Shown: positions 1-11,396, counted from the first letter of the stretch. The stretch: DNA of 64,000 nt from Limnephilus marmoratus (GCA_917880885.1 OU862928.1:42644962-42708961), one strand, 5' to 3'. Translations and numbers: made by a program. Notes: generated by a model not told the origin, from the sequence alone.

Positions 1-185
1 GGTCTGCGAGCCAGTCCAGGTCCTCAGGGAATGAATGGAGCTATTCGTTGACCACATGTTCGGTGGTCTGCACCGCACCGCATTCACACATCGCCGACTC
101 TTTAAAGCCCTATCTATGCATCATGTGAGCACAACGGCTATGGGAGCACCTTAAGATGACGCGCCAGAAGCAGATCGGTTTCATA
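1..185 (-). pseudogene. LINE ORF2 C-terminal fragment
   Basis: Read on the minus strand, one frame shows the Cys-Cys-His cluster that follows the RT domain of many insect LINEs (CECGAVQTTEHVVNE, then LHSFPEDLDWLAD). The last cysteine position of the expected C-x-C-x8-H-x4-C motif is replaced by a TAG stop, so the fragment is dead. It runs off the left edge of the window. The clade cannot be assigned from so little. Confidence 0.4.
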
Positions 186-768
186 CATTTATTATGGTTA
201 TAGACATATTTGTAGGTCGTGGCGTGTCGACAAGCCACGGCGATGATTGGTTAATTTGTAGTCACGGCACGCCACGACATGCAAGTATGTTTCTGCCTTT
301 ATCCTATTGATGGAGGTCCAGACTTTGCGAGGCAATGAGAACCCAGGCTGTCTAGATGAACATACATAAACATACCAAATAACTATGTAACTTAACTCGA
401 TGAACTTATTAGTAGACACATTAAAAACACCGTCACAGAAGTTTCTAAAAAACCCTACCCAAATCATGAAGTTGTACCGTAGAAGTCGCTGGAGACTTAT
501 CCAAAACACAATAAAGTGTACATCTATTTGATATACACATTTTACAAAATTAATATATATTGAAACTAAATAAAAGTAAAAAAAGTTTCGGGGCTCCGTC
601 GAAGCCAGAGTAAAATTAGCCTCTCAGAAACTGAGCGTACTGTACACGGCCCGCAGATGCCGTACAAATAGCAAGTGTGACTTTCAGATCGCCAATCGAG
701 AGCCTTACCCCATCTCACATATGAGAATGGGTGTTTCAATATAAATTTATTGCGCATATACAATTTAA
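186..768. other. No recognisable gene
   Basis: AT-rich sequence. A 103-codon frame on the minus strand (198-509) has no domain, signal peptide or repeat that I recognise and is probably chance. Confidence 0.5.
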
Positions 769-1490
769 TCATAAATCTTGAAAGTTCTGACAAAAACATG
801 GGTCTCGTAGTAAACCAGCAGAAGACCAAATACATGGCCGTAGGATGCACCAAGAAACCCCAACTCTCTCATGTGGAAGCCAAAATTTTGAAACGGTACC
901 GAGATTCACATACCTAGGCTCCCTGATAACAAACAACAGAGGAGATCCAAAAGCCCATAGTGAACGCAGATTGCTGTTTTCCGCCAAAATAACAAATAAA
1001 GTCCAGACCGCTGTCGAGAAACACGAAGATATTAGTGTACAAAACAATTAGACGTGGGTACCTACTAACTAAGAATAATGAGCGAGCACTAGATGTTTTA
1101 GAAAGGAAAATTTTGAGTCGCATCTTCGGACCGTTTCTAGAAAATGGATTTCGGCGCAGACATTACAACAATGACCTATATACTCTGTTTAACGAGCTGT
1201 CACAAAATTTATAAACTGAGAAGCTTTCGGTGGCTGGGCCATGTGGAGAGAATGACACAACATCAAGCACCAAAGTCCCTGCTGAACTCAAGATCGATAG
1301 GGCGAAGGAGCCTGGGAAGACCAAGATTAAGATGGAGCGACAACGTCCTCAAAGATATATCTACCTTAGAGCTTCTAAACTGGAGAGAGCTGGCACAAAA
1401 CCGAGATGAGTGGAGGAAGACTCTTGATGAGGCCAATGCCCATCAGGGTTGTAGAGCCAAGAGTGATGATGATGATGACAAACTTTAATA
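769..1490 (+). pseudogene. RTE-like LINE, 3' part of ORF2, decayed
   Basis: Fragments of the RT thumb and C-terminal region are spread over shifted frames: NMGLVVNQQKTKYMAVG near 796-845, then NFETVPRFTYLGSLITNN (845-1051), LDVLERKILSRIFGP (about 1090-1135) and RSFRWLGHVERM through GRPRLRW (1144-1488). Order and spacing match the RTE-type reverse transcriptases common in insects. At least two frameshifts and a deletion (the usual tract between VYKTI and the LTKNNE-like segment is missing) make it non-functional. It ends in a short GAT repeat at 1466-1481, as RTE elements often do. The 5' half, with endonuclease and RT catalytic core, is absent. Confidence 0.75.
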
Positions 1491-2290
1491 CTCAACAATT
1501 CAATTATATTCAACTAAAAACAAAAATTTGTGTCAATCAATGTTACTTTAAAAGACATTGAACTTCTGTCATTAATTATCCACCCATTCCAAATATTACA
1601 TAATTCTTCCCCCCGGGGTACTCAGAACAGGGTGGCTATTAAAAATATCAAAGCAAAACAAGCTTTGTTGATTGTAGGTATTGGGTGACGCATCAATCGG
1701 TAAACTTTCCCGAAAAAGCGACTTGCCGATCGCGCTTTCTTTGTTTGCTTTTGAACAAAAAACAACAAAAACAAAAGACTTTTCCATTTTACGAACAAAA
1801 TGTTTGCGAATGTTATTTTTAAACACACTTCGAAAGTTAGTCAATTTATTATTCGACGCCATTGCTTCAAAACTCTTATTTTAGTTGAAATTTGAAATTC
1901 AACAAATATTATCGACTCAATTTTTGTGACGCAAGTTTATTGGAAGTTTTGATGGCTGTTCCAATAATAAGCCCCCCGACAGTTGATCCCTCGAAATTAT
2001 TTTTTTTATAAAATTATGATTTATTGTGCATTATTACTAATTAAGTACCAATTTCAAACCAAAAATCTAATTAAAAAATATCACGATTTATTATTTTTAT
2101 TTTTTTATTTTATTTTATTTATTTTGGAGAAAGTTGACAGCAAATCAGAAATTATAATATAATAAAATAATAGGATGTTATTTATGCCAATTATGAACTT
2201 TCCACTGATGATAGTTATAATAATAAAGTGTGATATGTAAGTTTTATTTTTTAGTTACAAAATATAAAAAGGGGGGGGGGAGGGAGGAGG
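1491..2290. other. No recognisable gene; AT-rich, G-run at the end
   Basis: A minus-strand frame of 88 codons (1596-1862, beginning MASNNKLTNF) is not recognised. The rest is low-complexity A/T with a run of ten G at 2271-2280. Confidence 0.45.
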
Positions 2291-2347
2291 AACATAGGAA
2301 TAGGATTAAGAGGCAAAGGACGGGAATATATATAGGGATTGAACTTT

Positions 2348-3200
2348 CTAGTTTGAGTCATGGTGCTTGCTGAGTTTTCGTTTTATGTCACGTAAAGTTG
2401 AGTTAAAAATGTCAATGTGGTAATAATTTGAGTTAAATGAGTGTGTGGATCTGTAGATAAATGAGTTCTGTTTGGAATTGGTCTTGCAAATAGGGAGATT
2501 AAAGGTAAGTGACTGCCTGCTGTTGCGATTTGGAACATGGAATGATAGGCGTTGAAGAAGATCAGGACAATCGATTAAGTTATGTGTAATTTTAAATAAC
2601 ATTACCGAATCTGCTATGTTTCTTCGACAAGTTAGCGTTTGTATTTTGAAGAACTTTGCAGAGTCTTCATTACTAACATGAGATCGAAAAGAGCGGAAAT
2701 TGAGGTATCTTAAAAATCTATTTTGAACGCTTTCAATTCTATTTTTGTGCACTGCATAGCCTGGGTTCCACACCTGAGATGCGTATTCAAGGATACTACG
2801 AACATATGAGAAATACAGTGTTTTGAAAGTATTAAGGTCTTTAAATGGTTTACAGGAGCGGATTATGAAACCAAGCATAGAAGATGCATTAGTGACTATA
2901 TGGTCGATATGTTTGTTGAAATTCAGTTTACTATCAAGTATAACCCCAAGGTCCTTACTTTCGAATTTGATAGACAACGGTACATGATTAATTGAGTATT
3001 CATGGATTAATACGTTTTTATTTCTAGTAAAGCGCACGATGAAGCACTTAGAAATATTTATTTCCAGGCAATGGGCATTACAATACGTGCTCAAGCGTAG
3101 CAAATCATCTTGCAGCTTCTGACAGTCCTCGATTGAGTTTATAGGTGAAAATATGTTCATGTCATCTGCATACAGGATAGTTTGGGAGTTTAGAAAACAG
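2348..3200 (-). pseudogene. Jockey-like LINE ORF2, C-terminal part
   Basis: The minus-strand frame enters the RT domain at the catalytic motif ILYADDMNIF and continues without interruption through the thumb region (KDLGVILDSKLNFNKHIDHI, RSILEYASQVWNPGY) to the C-terminus. Everything before the YADD box (endonuclease, RT motifs 0-B) is missing: the frame continues upstream to 3310 with unrelated sequence, as expected of a 5'-truncated insertion. The C-terminal portion is open for about 270 codons, so this copy is moderately young. It is a different copy of the broad family seen at 28132-30453. Confidence 0.8.
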
Positions 3201-3945
3201 TTATATATTATACTTATACGCTGGTGTATACAGCATATAGACGTACAGTTTTTAATTTTTGTATTTGAATGAAAATATATTTTATAGTTGGTTATTTGGC
3301 GGTATACCACAATTGTATTTGTTGAAGACCATTTATTCGATAACCAACACCAGAAGCGGCTCTAGGGGTCCAGAAGTGGAAACTCAAATAAAAAACATGA
3401 TAGGTATTACCTATGATACAATATCAAATTAAATATGATAATATTCATTTGTAGGAATCTCATGAGTGTGAGAGTCAAACACATCCACATAAGTCAAATT
3501 ACAGTAATATTATAGTAATTTATTTCATGCGACAAGCGTAAAATATGCGAAATCAACCTATGCTTATCAAACCATCTCTTTCAAACGCATAATATTCAGC
3601 ATGTTCTCTCACCCTCACGGCACTGACCCAAACTGTCTTCAGAATCCGAAAACGTTTTACCAAGTGACATAGTACCATCTCGTTTATTGTGTGGTGCGTA
3701 AAGAGACAGAAGATATGACATCGGGGCATTTCATAATTTGACCCAGCCAATCATAGTGCGTGGGTAAAAAGCTTCCATTTAAGATGTTCGATGTCACTGC
3801 TTGGCGCTGCCTGCTATTCCGTGGTGCATTTCAAATACATTAGAATAATACCAGTTGTTTTGTTTTGCTTAATATTTCAAAATAATATTATGTTTCACAG
3901 TCATCTTATAATTTTGGGAGGTTTTTGACCAATTGTCCTGAGGGA
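3201..3945. other. No gene; short SINE-A 5' piece
   Basis: At about 3326-3352 the sequence (ACCATTTATTCGATAACCAA) matches the 5' portion of the SINE-A family described at 38997-39437. Nothing else in the interval is recognisable. Confidence 0.4.
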
Positions 3946-4275
3946 AGGACCGCCACTAACCGACACCCTTGCCATTGGTCACTCCAAATGGTTCACCGCG
4001 GTACAGGGATGCTCGGGTTCATGGGGTGATGTTTGACTTGGTATTGGTGGTGGATGCATTTGCCCATCTGCTGCGTGGGGGGCCAGATCGGGAGACACTG
4101 GTTGAGGGTGGCCTTTTGATCTCCCGCCAGACTTTCTCGAAGGGGTGGATTCATACTTCCATCACTCCTGGATACACTAACCCCCAGATTCTTACACATC
4201 CCTCACACCTTTTTTCCTTTCCAGAACTTCCTCTCCTTTCTTTCTTAAAAAGACCTTCCACAAGTGTTCGCGCCT
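3946..4275 (+). mobile_element. SINE-A copy, 3' end missing
   Basis: Shares the ordered landmarks of the family: the GGTCACTCC-AAATGGTTC block, CGGGTTCATGGGGTGA, the GGGAGACACTGGTTGAGG block, GGATTCATACTTCC and the pyrimidine-rich AGAACTTCCTCTCC stretch. It stops in the CCTTCCACA that begins the terminal hairpin, so the 3' hairpin is lost. It is more diverged than the copies at 39 kb and 62 kb. Confidence 0.7.
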
Positions 4276-4944
4276 TTTATTATTGCATATGGTTCTTTGG
4301 AACTACCGATTGAATGCCCTCTGCTATAATCAGTTGAGTTTAATTCGCCTCGCCGCAGGGGACACAGGTCCTATACCGCACCGCTTTACACTTGAATAAT
4401 CGAGCCGCAAACGTGATTCTAAAGCCGCAGCTATTATCAAGTACCATCGCCACGCGTCACTTACTCTCGCTAATGATTTCGCGATCAATTAATTGTTCAT
4501 TCCCAGTCACCATTCCTTCCAAAATCTCCCATACTAACATACCTACCTTCCCAGTGAACACAAAATCTAAGAGGGAAGCAGTCGGGGTAAGTGAGATAAA
4601 ATATAATAAAATAGATAAGAACCACCGCATACAGTCCACAACATACCGCAGCATTTGATCCCTCGATCTTGAGAGGGATCATTTGCTACCCGCCGCAACA
4701 ACAAGGAATCCCTTAAGATTCTTAGCTAGTAGATCTCGGATATGGGGACCAAAGGACATCGTTTATGTACAAATGGTCGAGAAAATAAAAAACGATTTTT
4801 TTACGATACCTCTATATGAGAGAGTTAGGTTTTTACCCATGGCTATTTCCAACAGCATTTATCTCGGGAATGCTGAGTATCTGCAGCCTTAGTTCCAGAA
4901 GAGATGTCGCATTACTCTGATGGCATATAAGCTTCTAAATATCA
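4276..4944. other. No recognisable gene
   Basis: Short frames exist on both strands (for example 4392-4658 plus, 4683-4892 plus) but none resembles a known domain. Confidence 0.45.
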
Positions 4945-5563
4945 ATTTTTTTTTTTTTTTTTTTTATTGAAATTTTTTTATTTTTTGGTACAGTACATAC
5001 AATAGATACATAAATATAATGAAAGTATATAAAAAATAAAACTTAATACAATTATTAAATATAAATATACATATTTTTTTTAAATATTCTCCCATAATAA
5101 GCAGATGCTTGTGTATACGGGAGGAAGTATTATTTGTTAGGTTATTTTGATTATATTTTTTTGAAATTTAGTTTATATAAAGAATAAGAGAAACTTATGT
5201 GTACATTTTTAAAATTTTTATTTATTATTTATTTTTTTTTTAGTTAAGGTTTTCAGTATATTTTTTTAATTGTGTTTTGAAATTTTTGAAACTGTCCTTA
5301 AGGGGTCTTATATTTTCTGGTAATTTATTAAAGAAATTTGTTCCCAAGTATTTGTAGTTTTGTTGACCCAAAGTTTTTTTACAAATGGGAATTGGTAACA
5401 TGTATTTTTGCCTGAGATTTATTGTGTTTTTGAAAGGTATGGTTTTGTTTAGGATATCCTCTTTGTAAACTTGTAAGGTTGAATGATACAGGAAGACAGT
5501 ATTTAATTTTCTGACTTTAAATTATTTGAATATGAGTTCATATGAATATAGAAATGATTTTTT

Positions 5564-6067
5564 TTATATTATTTTTATTATTAGTTTTTGCGCAATGTAG
5601 AGAGGTTGTGTGTGAGTTTTATAGGCGCCACCCCATCCTATTATACCATATTGGATTATGGATTGACAGAATGCAAAGTACGTCATTCTCAGTAGTTCTT
5701 TACTTAGAATGTGTCTCAAACAGCTAAAAATATATGTCAATTTTCGTACTCTGTTTTTAAGAATGGTTATATGCGGTATCCATTTTAGACATTGGTCAAT
5801 AGTGATTCCTAGATATTTGGTTGAAGTTTTCATTTCAATATTAGTACACAATAAGTTACAGTGGTGTTGTTGAGTGTGTGGTGCAGAATGGATTCTTATG
5901 TTAATTTCATACGGCGTGTTTGGTTTTTTTGTGAAAAATGGTATGTAATGTATTTTTTTAGAGTTTAATGTTAGTAGGTTATTGTCCAACCATGTTTTTA
6001 ATTCATTTATATCTATGTTAGCCTTTTTAGTCAGTTCTAACCATGTGTTTGCTTTTAGAAGAAGCAC
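5564..6067 (-). pseudogene. LINE RT C-terminal part
   Basis: A 167-codon frame with LKTWLDNNLLTLNSKK, KYLGITIDQCLKWIPHI, RVRKLTYIFSCLRHILS and FCQSIIQYGIIGWGGA, the region that follows the YADD box in CR1-group LINEs. The YADD box lies just upstream, around 6080 (ISYADDTV can be read near 6070-6095), in a frame interrupted by a stop. Not functional alone. Confidence 0.75.
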
Positions 6068-6375
6068 TGTGTCGTCTGCGTATGAGATAATTTCCCCGTA
6101 TTTAGCAACTTAAAATATATATTTTACATATAATATGATCAAAAGTGGTCCTAGAACTGTGCCTTGTGGTATTGAGAAGTTACTACTTTCGGAATCGCTT
6201 AGTTCATTTAATAATTTTAATTGTTGTGGTCTATTTTCCAAAAAGCTTATAATCCAGGATAGCACCAGTCCATTTATTCCAATTGATTTAATTTTTTTTA
6301 TTAAGTTAGTATGAGATATACTATCAAATGCTTTTTTAAGGTCAATAAATATTCCAATGCATTTTTCATTTGAGT

Positions 6376-7149
6376 CTAGGGCGGTATATATATATAGTTT
6401 GTTATTTTCGCAATGGCATCGTGGGTGCTGGTGTTTTTTTTGAAACCATACTGTTTAGAATTTATAATGTGATGTTGTTCTAAGAAGGCCCAGATTTGGT
6501 TTTTTACAATTTTTTCGAATATTTTTGATATATTAGATAAAAGGGATATAGGGCGGTAATTTTGTGGGTCTTTTGGGCAGTCTGCTTTATATATCGGTGC
6601 TATTATTGTTCTTTTGTAATTATTTGGAAATACACCTTTTATAAGGCTTGTATTTATTATATGAGTTAATGGGCAAATTAGATATTGTTTCATTGTTTTT
6701 AATATTTTTACATCTATGTTGTCATAACCGGGAGCAGAGCCCCCCTTTAAATCATCGATAACTTTTCCAACATCAGTTTCTGTTATTTTGTTGAAATTAT
6801 TATATTGGTGTTGGGGAGTGTGGGGATTATTTTTATTATTGTTGGGACAGGTTTTTATAGCGTTTGCCAGATTTTTTCCAACACTTACAAAATAGTTGTT
6901 TAAAATATTACAGCATTTTTTAGTGTCGAGTTGGACATTGTACGTTTTTTCCCCATCTGAAATTTCGGATATACAACTTCTCTTTTTATTTTTATTTATT
7001 ATTTCGTTTATTGTAGTCCAAATTTTTTTATTATTATTTTTGGCCTCTATAATTTGTTGGGAGTAGTAGCTATTTTTCGTTTTTCGAATTAAAGTTGTTA
7101 ATATGTTTTTATATTTTTTGTAGTATGAAATAATAGATTTTTTTAGCAT
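6376..7149 (-). pseudogene. LINE ORF2 linker and N-terminal RT
   Basis: A 257-codon frame with the linker (IRKTKNSYYSQQI, KIWTTINEIINK) and RT motifs GGSAPGYDNIDVKILK, IAPIYKADCPKDPQNYRPIS, LLSNISKIFEKIV and KQYGFKKNTSTHDAI. These are fingers and motifs 0-2 of LINE reverse transcriptases. It loses frame before the catalytic FxDLxKAFD box, whose remnant can be read near 6330. It is continuous in order with the neighbouring fragments. Confidence 0.8.
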
Positions 7150-7548
7150 TCGATTGATGAGCTAGTTTGAAAAGTTTTTTTTTTCTAACTGCTTTTACTA
7201 ATCCGTTAGTGATCCAGGGTTTAATCTTTTTTGTTTTTGAGTTTTTATGCAAGTCTTTAATTTCAGAGGCATTTAATATGTGTTCTTATAATTTTTTTTC
7301 AAAAAAATGTGCACATTCATTAGCGCACTTACTGTTTATTACTTCAGTCCATTTTTCTGTTGAGAGTGATTTTTCTAATAGTTCGTAGCTTAATGTGGTT
7401 TTTGTGGTACTTAATTCATGTATGTTTTTGTTTTTATTTTTAGTTTCATAGTTAAAAAGTGTTGCGTGATGATCAGTTATGTTTATCTTCCAAATCGTAG
7501 ATTTAACATTTTTTATATAATTCAGGTTTACATTACACCAAATATGGT

Positions 7549-7896
7549 CTAGACAAGATGGCGTTTGATTTGGTACTTCTCGTTATAGTTATTAATGCAC
7601 GATTTGAAGTTGTGGTGAGTCATCATGTTCAAGAAGTTATTTTTTTCAATTGAATTATGGTTATTAGAAATATTTATGTTAAAGTCTCCACATATAATCG
7701 TAAAAATCTTTGTTAATTTATTCAGGTATAGATAAAGTTCGTTTGTAAAATTTGTTATGTTTGATTTGTGTGTACGGTATATTGTTATGATTCTATATAT
7801 AGAATTTTTAAATTTAATATCTATTTTTAAGCAGTTGACAAATTCAATGTTCACTTCTTCTGTGTTTAACACTTCACAATCGTCGCGTACGAACAT
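7549..7896 (-). pseudogene. LINE AP-endonuclease fragment
   Basis: A 115-codon frame with the middle of an AP-type endonuclease: KNSIYRIITIYRTHKSN, FTIICGDFNINI (the conserved GDFN catalytic segment) and a degraded tail. The N-terminal QNIRS-type motif and the C-terminal SDH motif are not in the same frame. It belongs to the LINE whose RT lies at 5.5-7.1 kb. Confidence 0.7.
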
Positions 7897-7974
7897 AATT
7901 ATTCCACTATTTTTGTTTATAGATAAATGGTTTTATATCGGTACCAGATATTCTGGTTAAAACAGGATTTTATG

Positions 7975-8247
7975 TCCCGGATAATTTCAGGCCAGGCCAC
8001 CAACACAGGCTTTTGATTCTTCCCAGGTGCAGAACCAACTTACCAATGGTGACGCTCCTGGGAAGAATCACTAGGTTAATTAATTGCCTTGCAGGAAATG
8101 TGGATATTTTCCACATGTCCTACAATGAGTTTTAACGTGAAATATCACTCATGTCTTAAATGTAAATATATTTATTATGTACGAGTGTATGCATTGTATT
8201 GGTTTTTATACTGTCTTTGCAAATAAATAAAATAAATAAATGACATT
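7975..8247 (+). mobile_element. LINE-type 3' end with hairpin and AAAT tail
   Basis: A non-coding segment ends in AAATAAATAAAATAAATAAA at 8221-8243, the tail style of several insect LINEs. It contains a perfect 13-bp inverted repeat (GATTCTTCCCAGG 8015-8027 with CCTGGGAAGAATC 8057-8069). I infer the truncated 3' UTR of a plus-strand LINE; no coding part is present, so the family is unknown. Confidence 0.4.
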
Positions 8248-8539
8248 ATTTTAGAAATTATTTTCCACTCTCAATAAAATATTTTAATTTGGAACAATAG
8301 CAAGAAAAATCATGAAAATCGAGTGCATTTCTTTTAAAAACAGACGAAGATTTGAAACTACCTTCGAAGCAAGGTGTTTATCGTATATACAATCTTGTTT
8401 TTAAGTATAAATCTCAAGTTTTAAGTATCTCTCCAACCTGCATGTTCGGATATAAAACTCTGGGTTTCTCGACCGTTGGCTAATGTTCTTTTCAGCGCAA
8501 TCGTAATATAATTACATATAAAAGAGAAAGTACGAAAAC

Positions 8540-8665
8540 AGTGTAAAATATAGTTGTGAATGATGAAAACTTGGATCAGGTGGACGAGTTTGTGTATCAG
8601 GTTAGCACGTTTAGGAGAGATGGGAAGGCTGACAGAGATATTGAAAGAGGGGTAAATGCAGGTAA
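8540..8665 (+). pseudogene. RTE/R2-like RT fragment
   Basis: A frame reads VNDENLDQVDEFVYQ, FRRDGKADRDIERGVNAGN. This corresponds to the conserved segment after the RT palm in a LINE family widespread in insects (usual form: VEEFVYLGS...RDGK...DIERRVNAGN). The following conserved RT thumb is replaced by the satellite-like sequence at 8665. A more downstream part of the same kind of element is at 31075-31590. Confidence 0.7.
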
Positions 8666-8835
8666 CGTTACGAAAAGTGTGATCGGGCGAGGCGAACGGT
8701 CGGGCCTTTACGCACGCTTGACTTGGGGAGTATTTGGTGAATGCGTGACGAGAGCGTTATGAAAAGTGTGATCGGTCGAAGCGAACGGTCGGGCGAGGCG
8801 AACAGAAGTTGAGAGGGAGATATAAGTTAGTTAAG
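8660..8835 (+). repeat. Dispersed 'gatcgggcgaggcgaacgg' repeat
   Basis: Irregular repeats of a block containing TTACGAAAAGTGTGATCGG and CGAGGCGAACGGTCGGGC, with the phrase CTTTACGCACGCTTGACTTG. The same blocks recur at 63140-63340 and 63665-63700, so this is a dispersed satellite-like family. No coding content. Confidence 0.65.
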
Positions 8836-9845
8836 TTTTACTTCAGTCGTATGGTCTAAAGCACACTCGTTTTTTTAACAATTCAGTTAGGTACTAATGA
8901 AATAAAAAAAGAAATATTATTCTTAAACTGCAAATTTCACATCATTTTAATGATATGGAAATTATTTGCAAAGCATAAAATAATTTATTAAAGGCATTTA
9001 CAGTTTATAGTCTAGGTTTTATGATTTGTTAAATTTGATGGTCCCATAAAATGGCTTGACAGCTGTTGTGAGGTTATTGATAAATATAAAAGTAGAAAGA
9101 AATAAAATATTAGTGTATAATTTGTGATTTTGTCATGTGTGTAATTTTTATAAAGATATTGGAAAACGGTAACTTTATACTGGCAACACCAATATTTAGT
9201 ACTTAATGTACAAACAATTTGATGGCCTCCGTGGCCGTGGAGATCGCGGGTTCAAATCCCAGCGTTCGCTAGTATTTTTTAATTGATTTGTTTTTTTTTC
9301 ACGTTAAAAATTTAAAAAAATAATAAAAAATCGACTTTTTTTGTTGACTGAAATTACATTTTGTCTTTAAAAAATACAACGCATTTAAAAAAACTGGGCT
9401 ACAGCAGACTGCCCCTTAATAACTCTTTACAATAATAAAATATTAAAAACTATTGCATTAACTCGAGAACGGCTGGACCGATTTTTAAAATCTTTGATTT
9501 GTTGGATTTGTCTCCACCCTGAATAGTAGAATAGCTATTAAAACATCGGAAGTATTCACGAAAAAAAAAGTATTAAGAAAATTCTTTTCCTCGTGCATTT
9601 TGTATGGAACGAATTCTCACCTTTTGAAAGAGCTGCAGCAATATTGTGATAAGTATATTGAATAGTGAGTGAATTCCAAAAATTCAAAACCGTCAAATGT
9701 CAATGCGCTGATTGTTTTACTTTTGTTCTTTAAACATATAATGCTGCCCCTCTTTCTTACACACTAAATGTCAACAGTCGAAAATGAGACAAACGGTGAA
9801 CGTACGTCTGAATCCCTCCAAAGGAAAAATACAATCTTACTAATA
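8836..9845. other. No gene; tRNA-like scrap and possible Helitron 5' debris
   Basis: At 9220-9276 the sequence has a good RNA polymerase III B box (GGTTCAAATCC) but no intact A box, so it is a scrap of a tRNA-derived SINE, not a tRNA gene. At about 9453-9485, CTCGAGAACGGCTGGACCGA resembles 5' regions of insect Helitrons. The rest is unrecognised AT-rich DNA. Confidence 0.4.
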
Positions 9846-9938
9846 TTAGGTCCTTACATATGAAATTGGCGTTTTGTATGGGAGGAATATAGAGTCGATT
9901 TTTTAATATAATATATTTATTTAATCAAAGTACGTAAT

Positions 9939-10074
9939 AGAATTTGAAATTAAAACACTTTTGTACTTTCTTCCACTAATTTATATTTCACCGGACATTG
10001 AATAGGATGAAACCGGTCCTGGTGAAATATAAATTAGTGGAAGAAAGTACAAAAGTGTTTTAATTTCAAATTCT
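9939..10074. repeat. Foldback element (57-bp inverted repeat)
   Basis: Left arm 9939-9995 and right arm 10017-10074 are almost perfect reverse complements (one indel or mismatch near the loop), both starting AGAATTTGAAATTAAAACAC at their outer ends. The loop is about 21 nt. A diverged single arm plus loop of the same family lies at 17482-17560. It sits inside the mariner remnant. Confidence 0.8.
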
Positions 10075-10119
10075 AATACAATGGAATTCCACCACGAATT
10101 ATCAGTGCAAAAACTAGAC

Positions 10120-10410
10120 TCATTCAAAGTATGTACCATTGCTATCTATACACTTTTGCCATCTCATAGGTAGTTCATCGATCCCTTTACTAAAAAAACC
10201 ATTCGGACGAGAATCAATAAAATCTTTGAAGGCGGTTTGGACTGCCCCATCGGAGTTGAATTTTTTCCCTTGCAAGAAGTTATCCAAATTTCGAAAAAAA
10301 TGGTAATCTGTTGGGGTAAGGTCCGGAGAGTACGGTGGATGTCTTAGACATTCCAATTGAAGCTCCTCTAATTTGGTAGCCGTCTGTTGTGCAGTATGTG
10401 GTCTAGCGTT
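10120..10410 (-). pseudogene. Mariner transposase, C-terminal fragment
   Basis: Residues read HPPYSPDLTPTDYHFFRNL, then DNFLQGKKFNSDGAVQ, FIDSRPNGFF and MRWQKCIDSNGTYFE. The PPYSPDL-x-P-x-D segment carries the third catalytic aspartate of the DD34D triad of mariner transposases. The frame continues upstream of the first methionine as ARPHTAQQTATKLEELQLE. The DNA-binding domain and the first two catalytic aspartates are absent, so it cannot transpose. Confidence 0.85.
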
Positions 10411-10499
10411 CTAGCGTTCTAGTTCTAGCGTTTAATGAAACTTTACAATAATATAGCTCATACATCAGAATAACATATATGCTATATATATATATCTAA

Positions 10500-10698
10500 T
10501 GGTAAGCTCTGGCGTTATGAAATTTGTATAAATGAAAATGTGTGTATTTCATATATTTTAGCGGCAGGGAGGGCAAGATACGAGGGAGGGGGAAGGCGGT
10601 GAAGGTGGTAGGGAACGGAGACGCACGGGAAAGGACTTGCAGGCAGAATCAACTTATTTCTTTGAATGGCATTGCAACGCATACCGGGTATCAGCTAG
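10500..10698 (+). mobile_element. Helitron 3' end
   Basis: Ends in the palindromic GCATACCGGGTATCAGCTAG followed by T, the CTAG-plus-hairpin terminus of Helitrons. The body (TGGCGTTATGAAATTTGTAT and a G-rich GGGAGGG stretch) matches the more complete copy at 38300-38728. The 5' end is missing. Confidence 0.7.
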
Positions 10699-10952
10699 TT
10701 GTTTTATAAAAGTGAATCCAAATCATGATAATTTTATAACGTTAGGTCACTCAAAACGTTTTTCGTTTGGTCTTATCTCGCAATTGTGGGTCAGTTTTTA
10801 TTACTAAGTTCATGTAATGTTATTATTGAATTTGTAGATAATTTGATGTCGAAAAATTAATTCATCGATTTCTTTGTACAGACTTATTTACTTGAATATA
10901 AAGTCAAAGTTTAGACTGATTGATGTCGATATATATAAATATATATATTTTT

Positions 10953-11396
10953 TAAAATAGCTCCACACAGGAGGCCCTGAGGAAAATAATTTCCCTTAGG
11001 GCTTATGTCATCTTAGGGGATGTTGTGTGGAGGGTTTTTTAAAGAAGGAATGGATAGGTTTTGGGAAGGAATAAGGTATGAGGGGTGGGTAGGAATCTGG
11101 GGTTCACTGTGTCCAGGAGCGACAGACGTATTAATTCATCCCTCTAACTGCGGTGTAAGCCGATGGGTCGAGAAAGTCCGAATGAAAAGGTCAAAGGGCC
11201 TCCCTCAACTAGTCACACTCAATCCGGCCCTTCGCATCCGCCGCCAAAACCTAGACAAGCTTCACTTCGTGAACCCGGGCACGCGGCCTAAGTCACCAAA
11301 CGTAGAGAACCCGCTTGGGGTGACCAATAGCAGAGGTTTTGGTTAGCCAATAAATGGGTTTCGGGGGCGGCGGTACCCATACCCGCCGCCCAAATT
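10953..11396 (-). mobile_element. SINE-A copy, near full length
   Basis: On the minus strand this copy runs from the GGCGGGTATGGGTACCGCC head (right) to the terminal hairpin (CTCCACACAG...GGCCCTGAGG, 10961-11030). All internal landmarks are in order. It encodes no protein; a chance 108-codon plus-strand frame crosses it. Neighbouring LINE-B and SINE-A copies follow immediately. Confidence 0.8.

Larger units (their letters stand above)
4945..7960 (-). mobile_element. CR1/Daphne-like LINE, decayed, poly-A end at left
   Basis: A minus-strand LINE is broken into several frames: endonuclease at 7549-7896, linker plus RT fingers at 6376-7149, unlabelled RT palm (about 6068-6375, where GTPQGTVLGPLL-like sequence can be read across stops) and RT C-terminus at 5564-6067. 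The left end is a run of about 21 T on the plus strand (4949-4969), i.e. a poly-A tail. The C-terminal part resembles that of the longer LINE at 17.7-24 kb (shared DNNLLTLN, KYLGITID, LKW, RVRKLTYIF, YGIIGWGGA patterns), so both belong to one broad group. The clade name is inference. Confidence 0.75.
9846..10415 (-). mobile_element. Mariner (cecropia-type) remnant
   Basis: The left end TTAGGTCCTTACATATGAAA (9846-9865), preceded by TA, matches the terminal inverted repeat I know from cecropia-subfamily mariners. The C-terminal part of a matching transposase follows at 10120-10410 on the minus strand. A 136-bp foldback hairpin (9939-10074) has inserted between the end and the gene. The 5' half of the transposase and the other terminal repeat are missing; the break at about 10412 coincides with a short slippage repeat of CTAGCGTT. 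A second isolated copy of the same end is at 57625. Confidence 0.75.
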
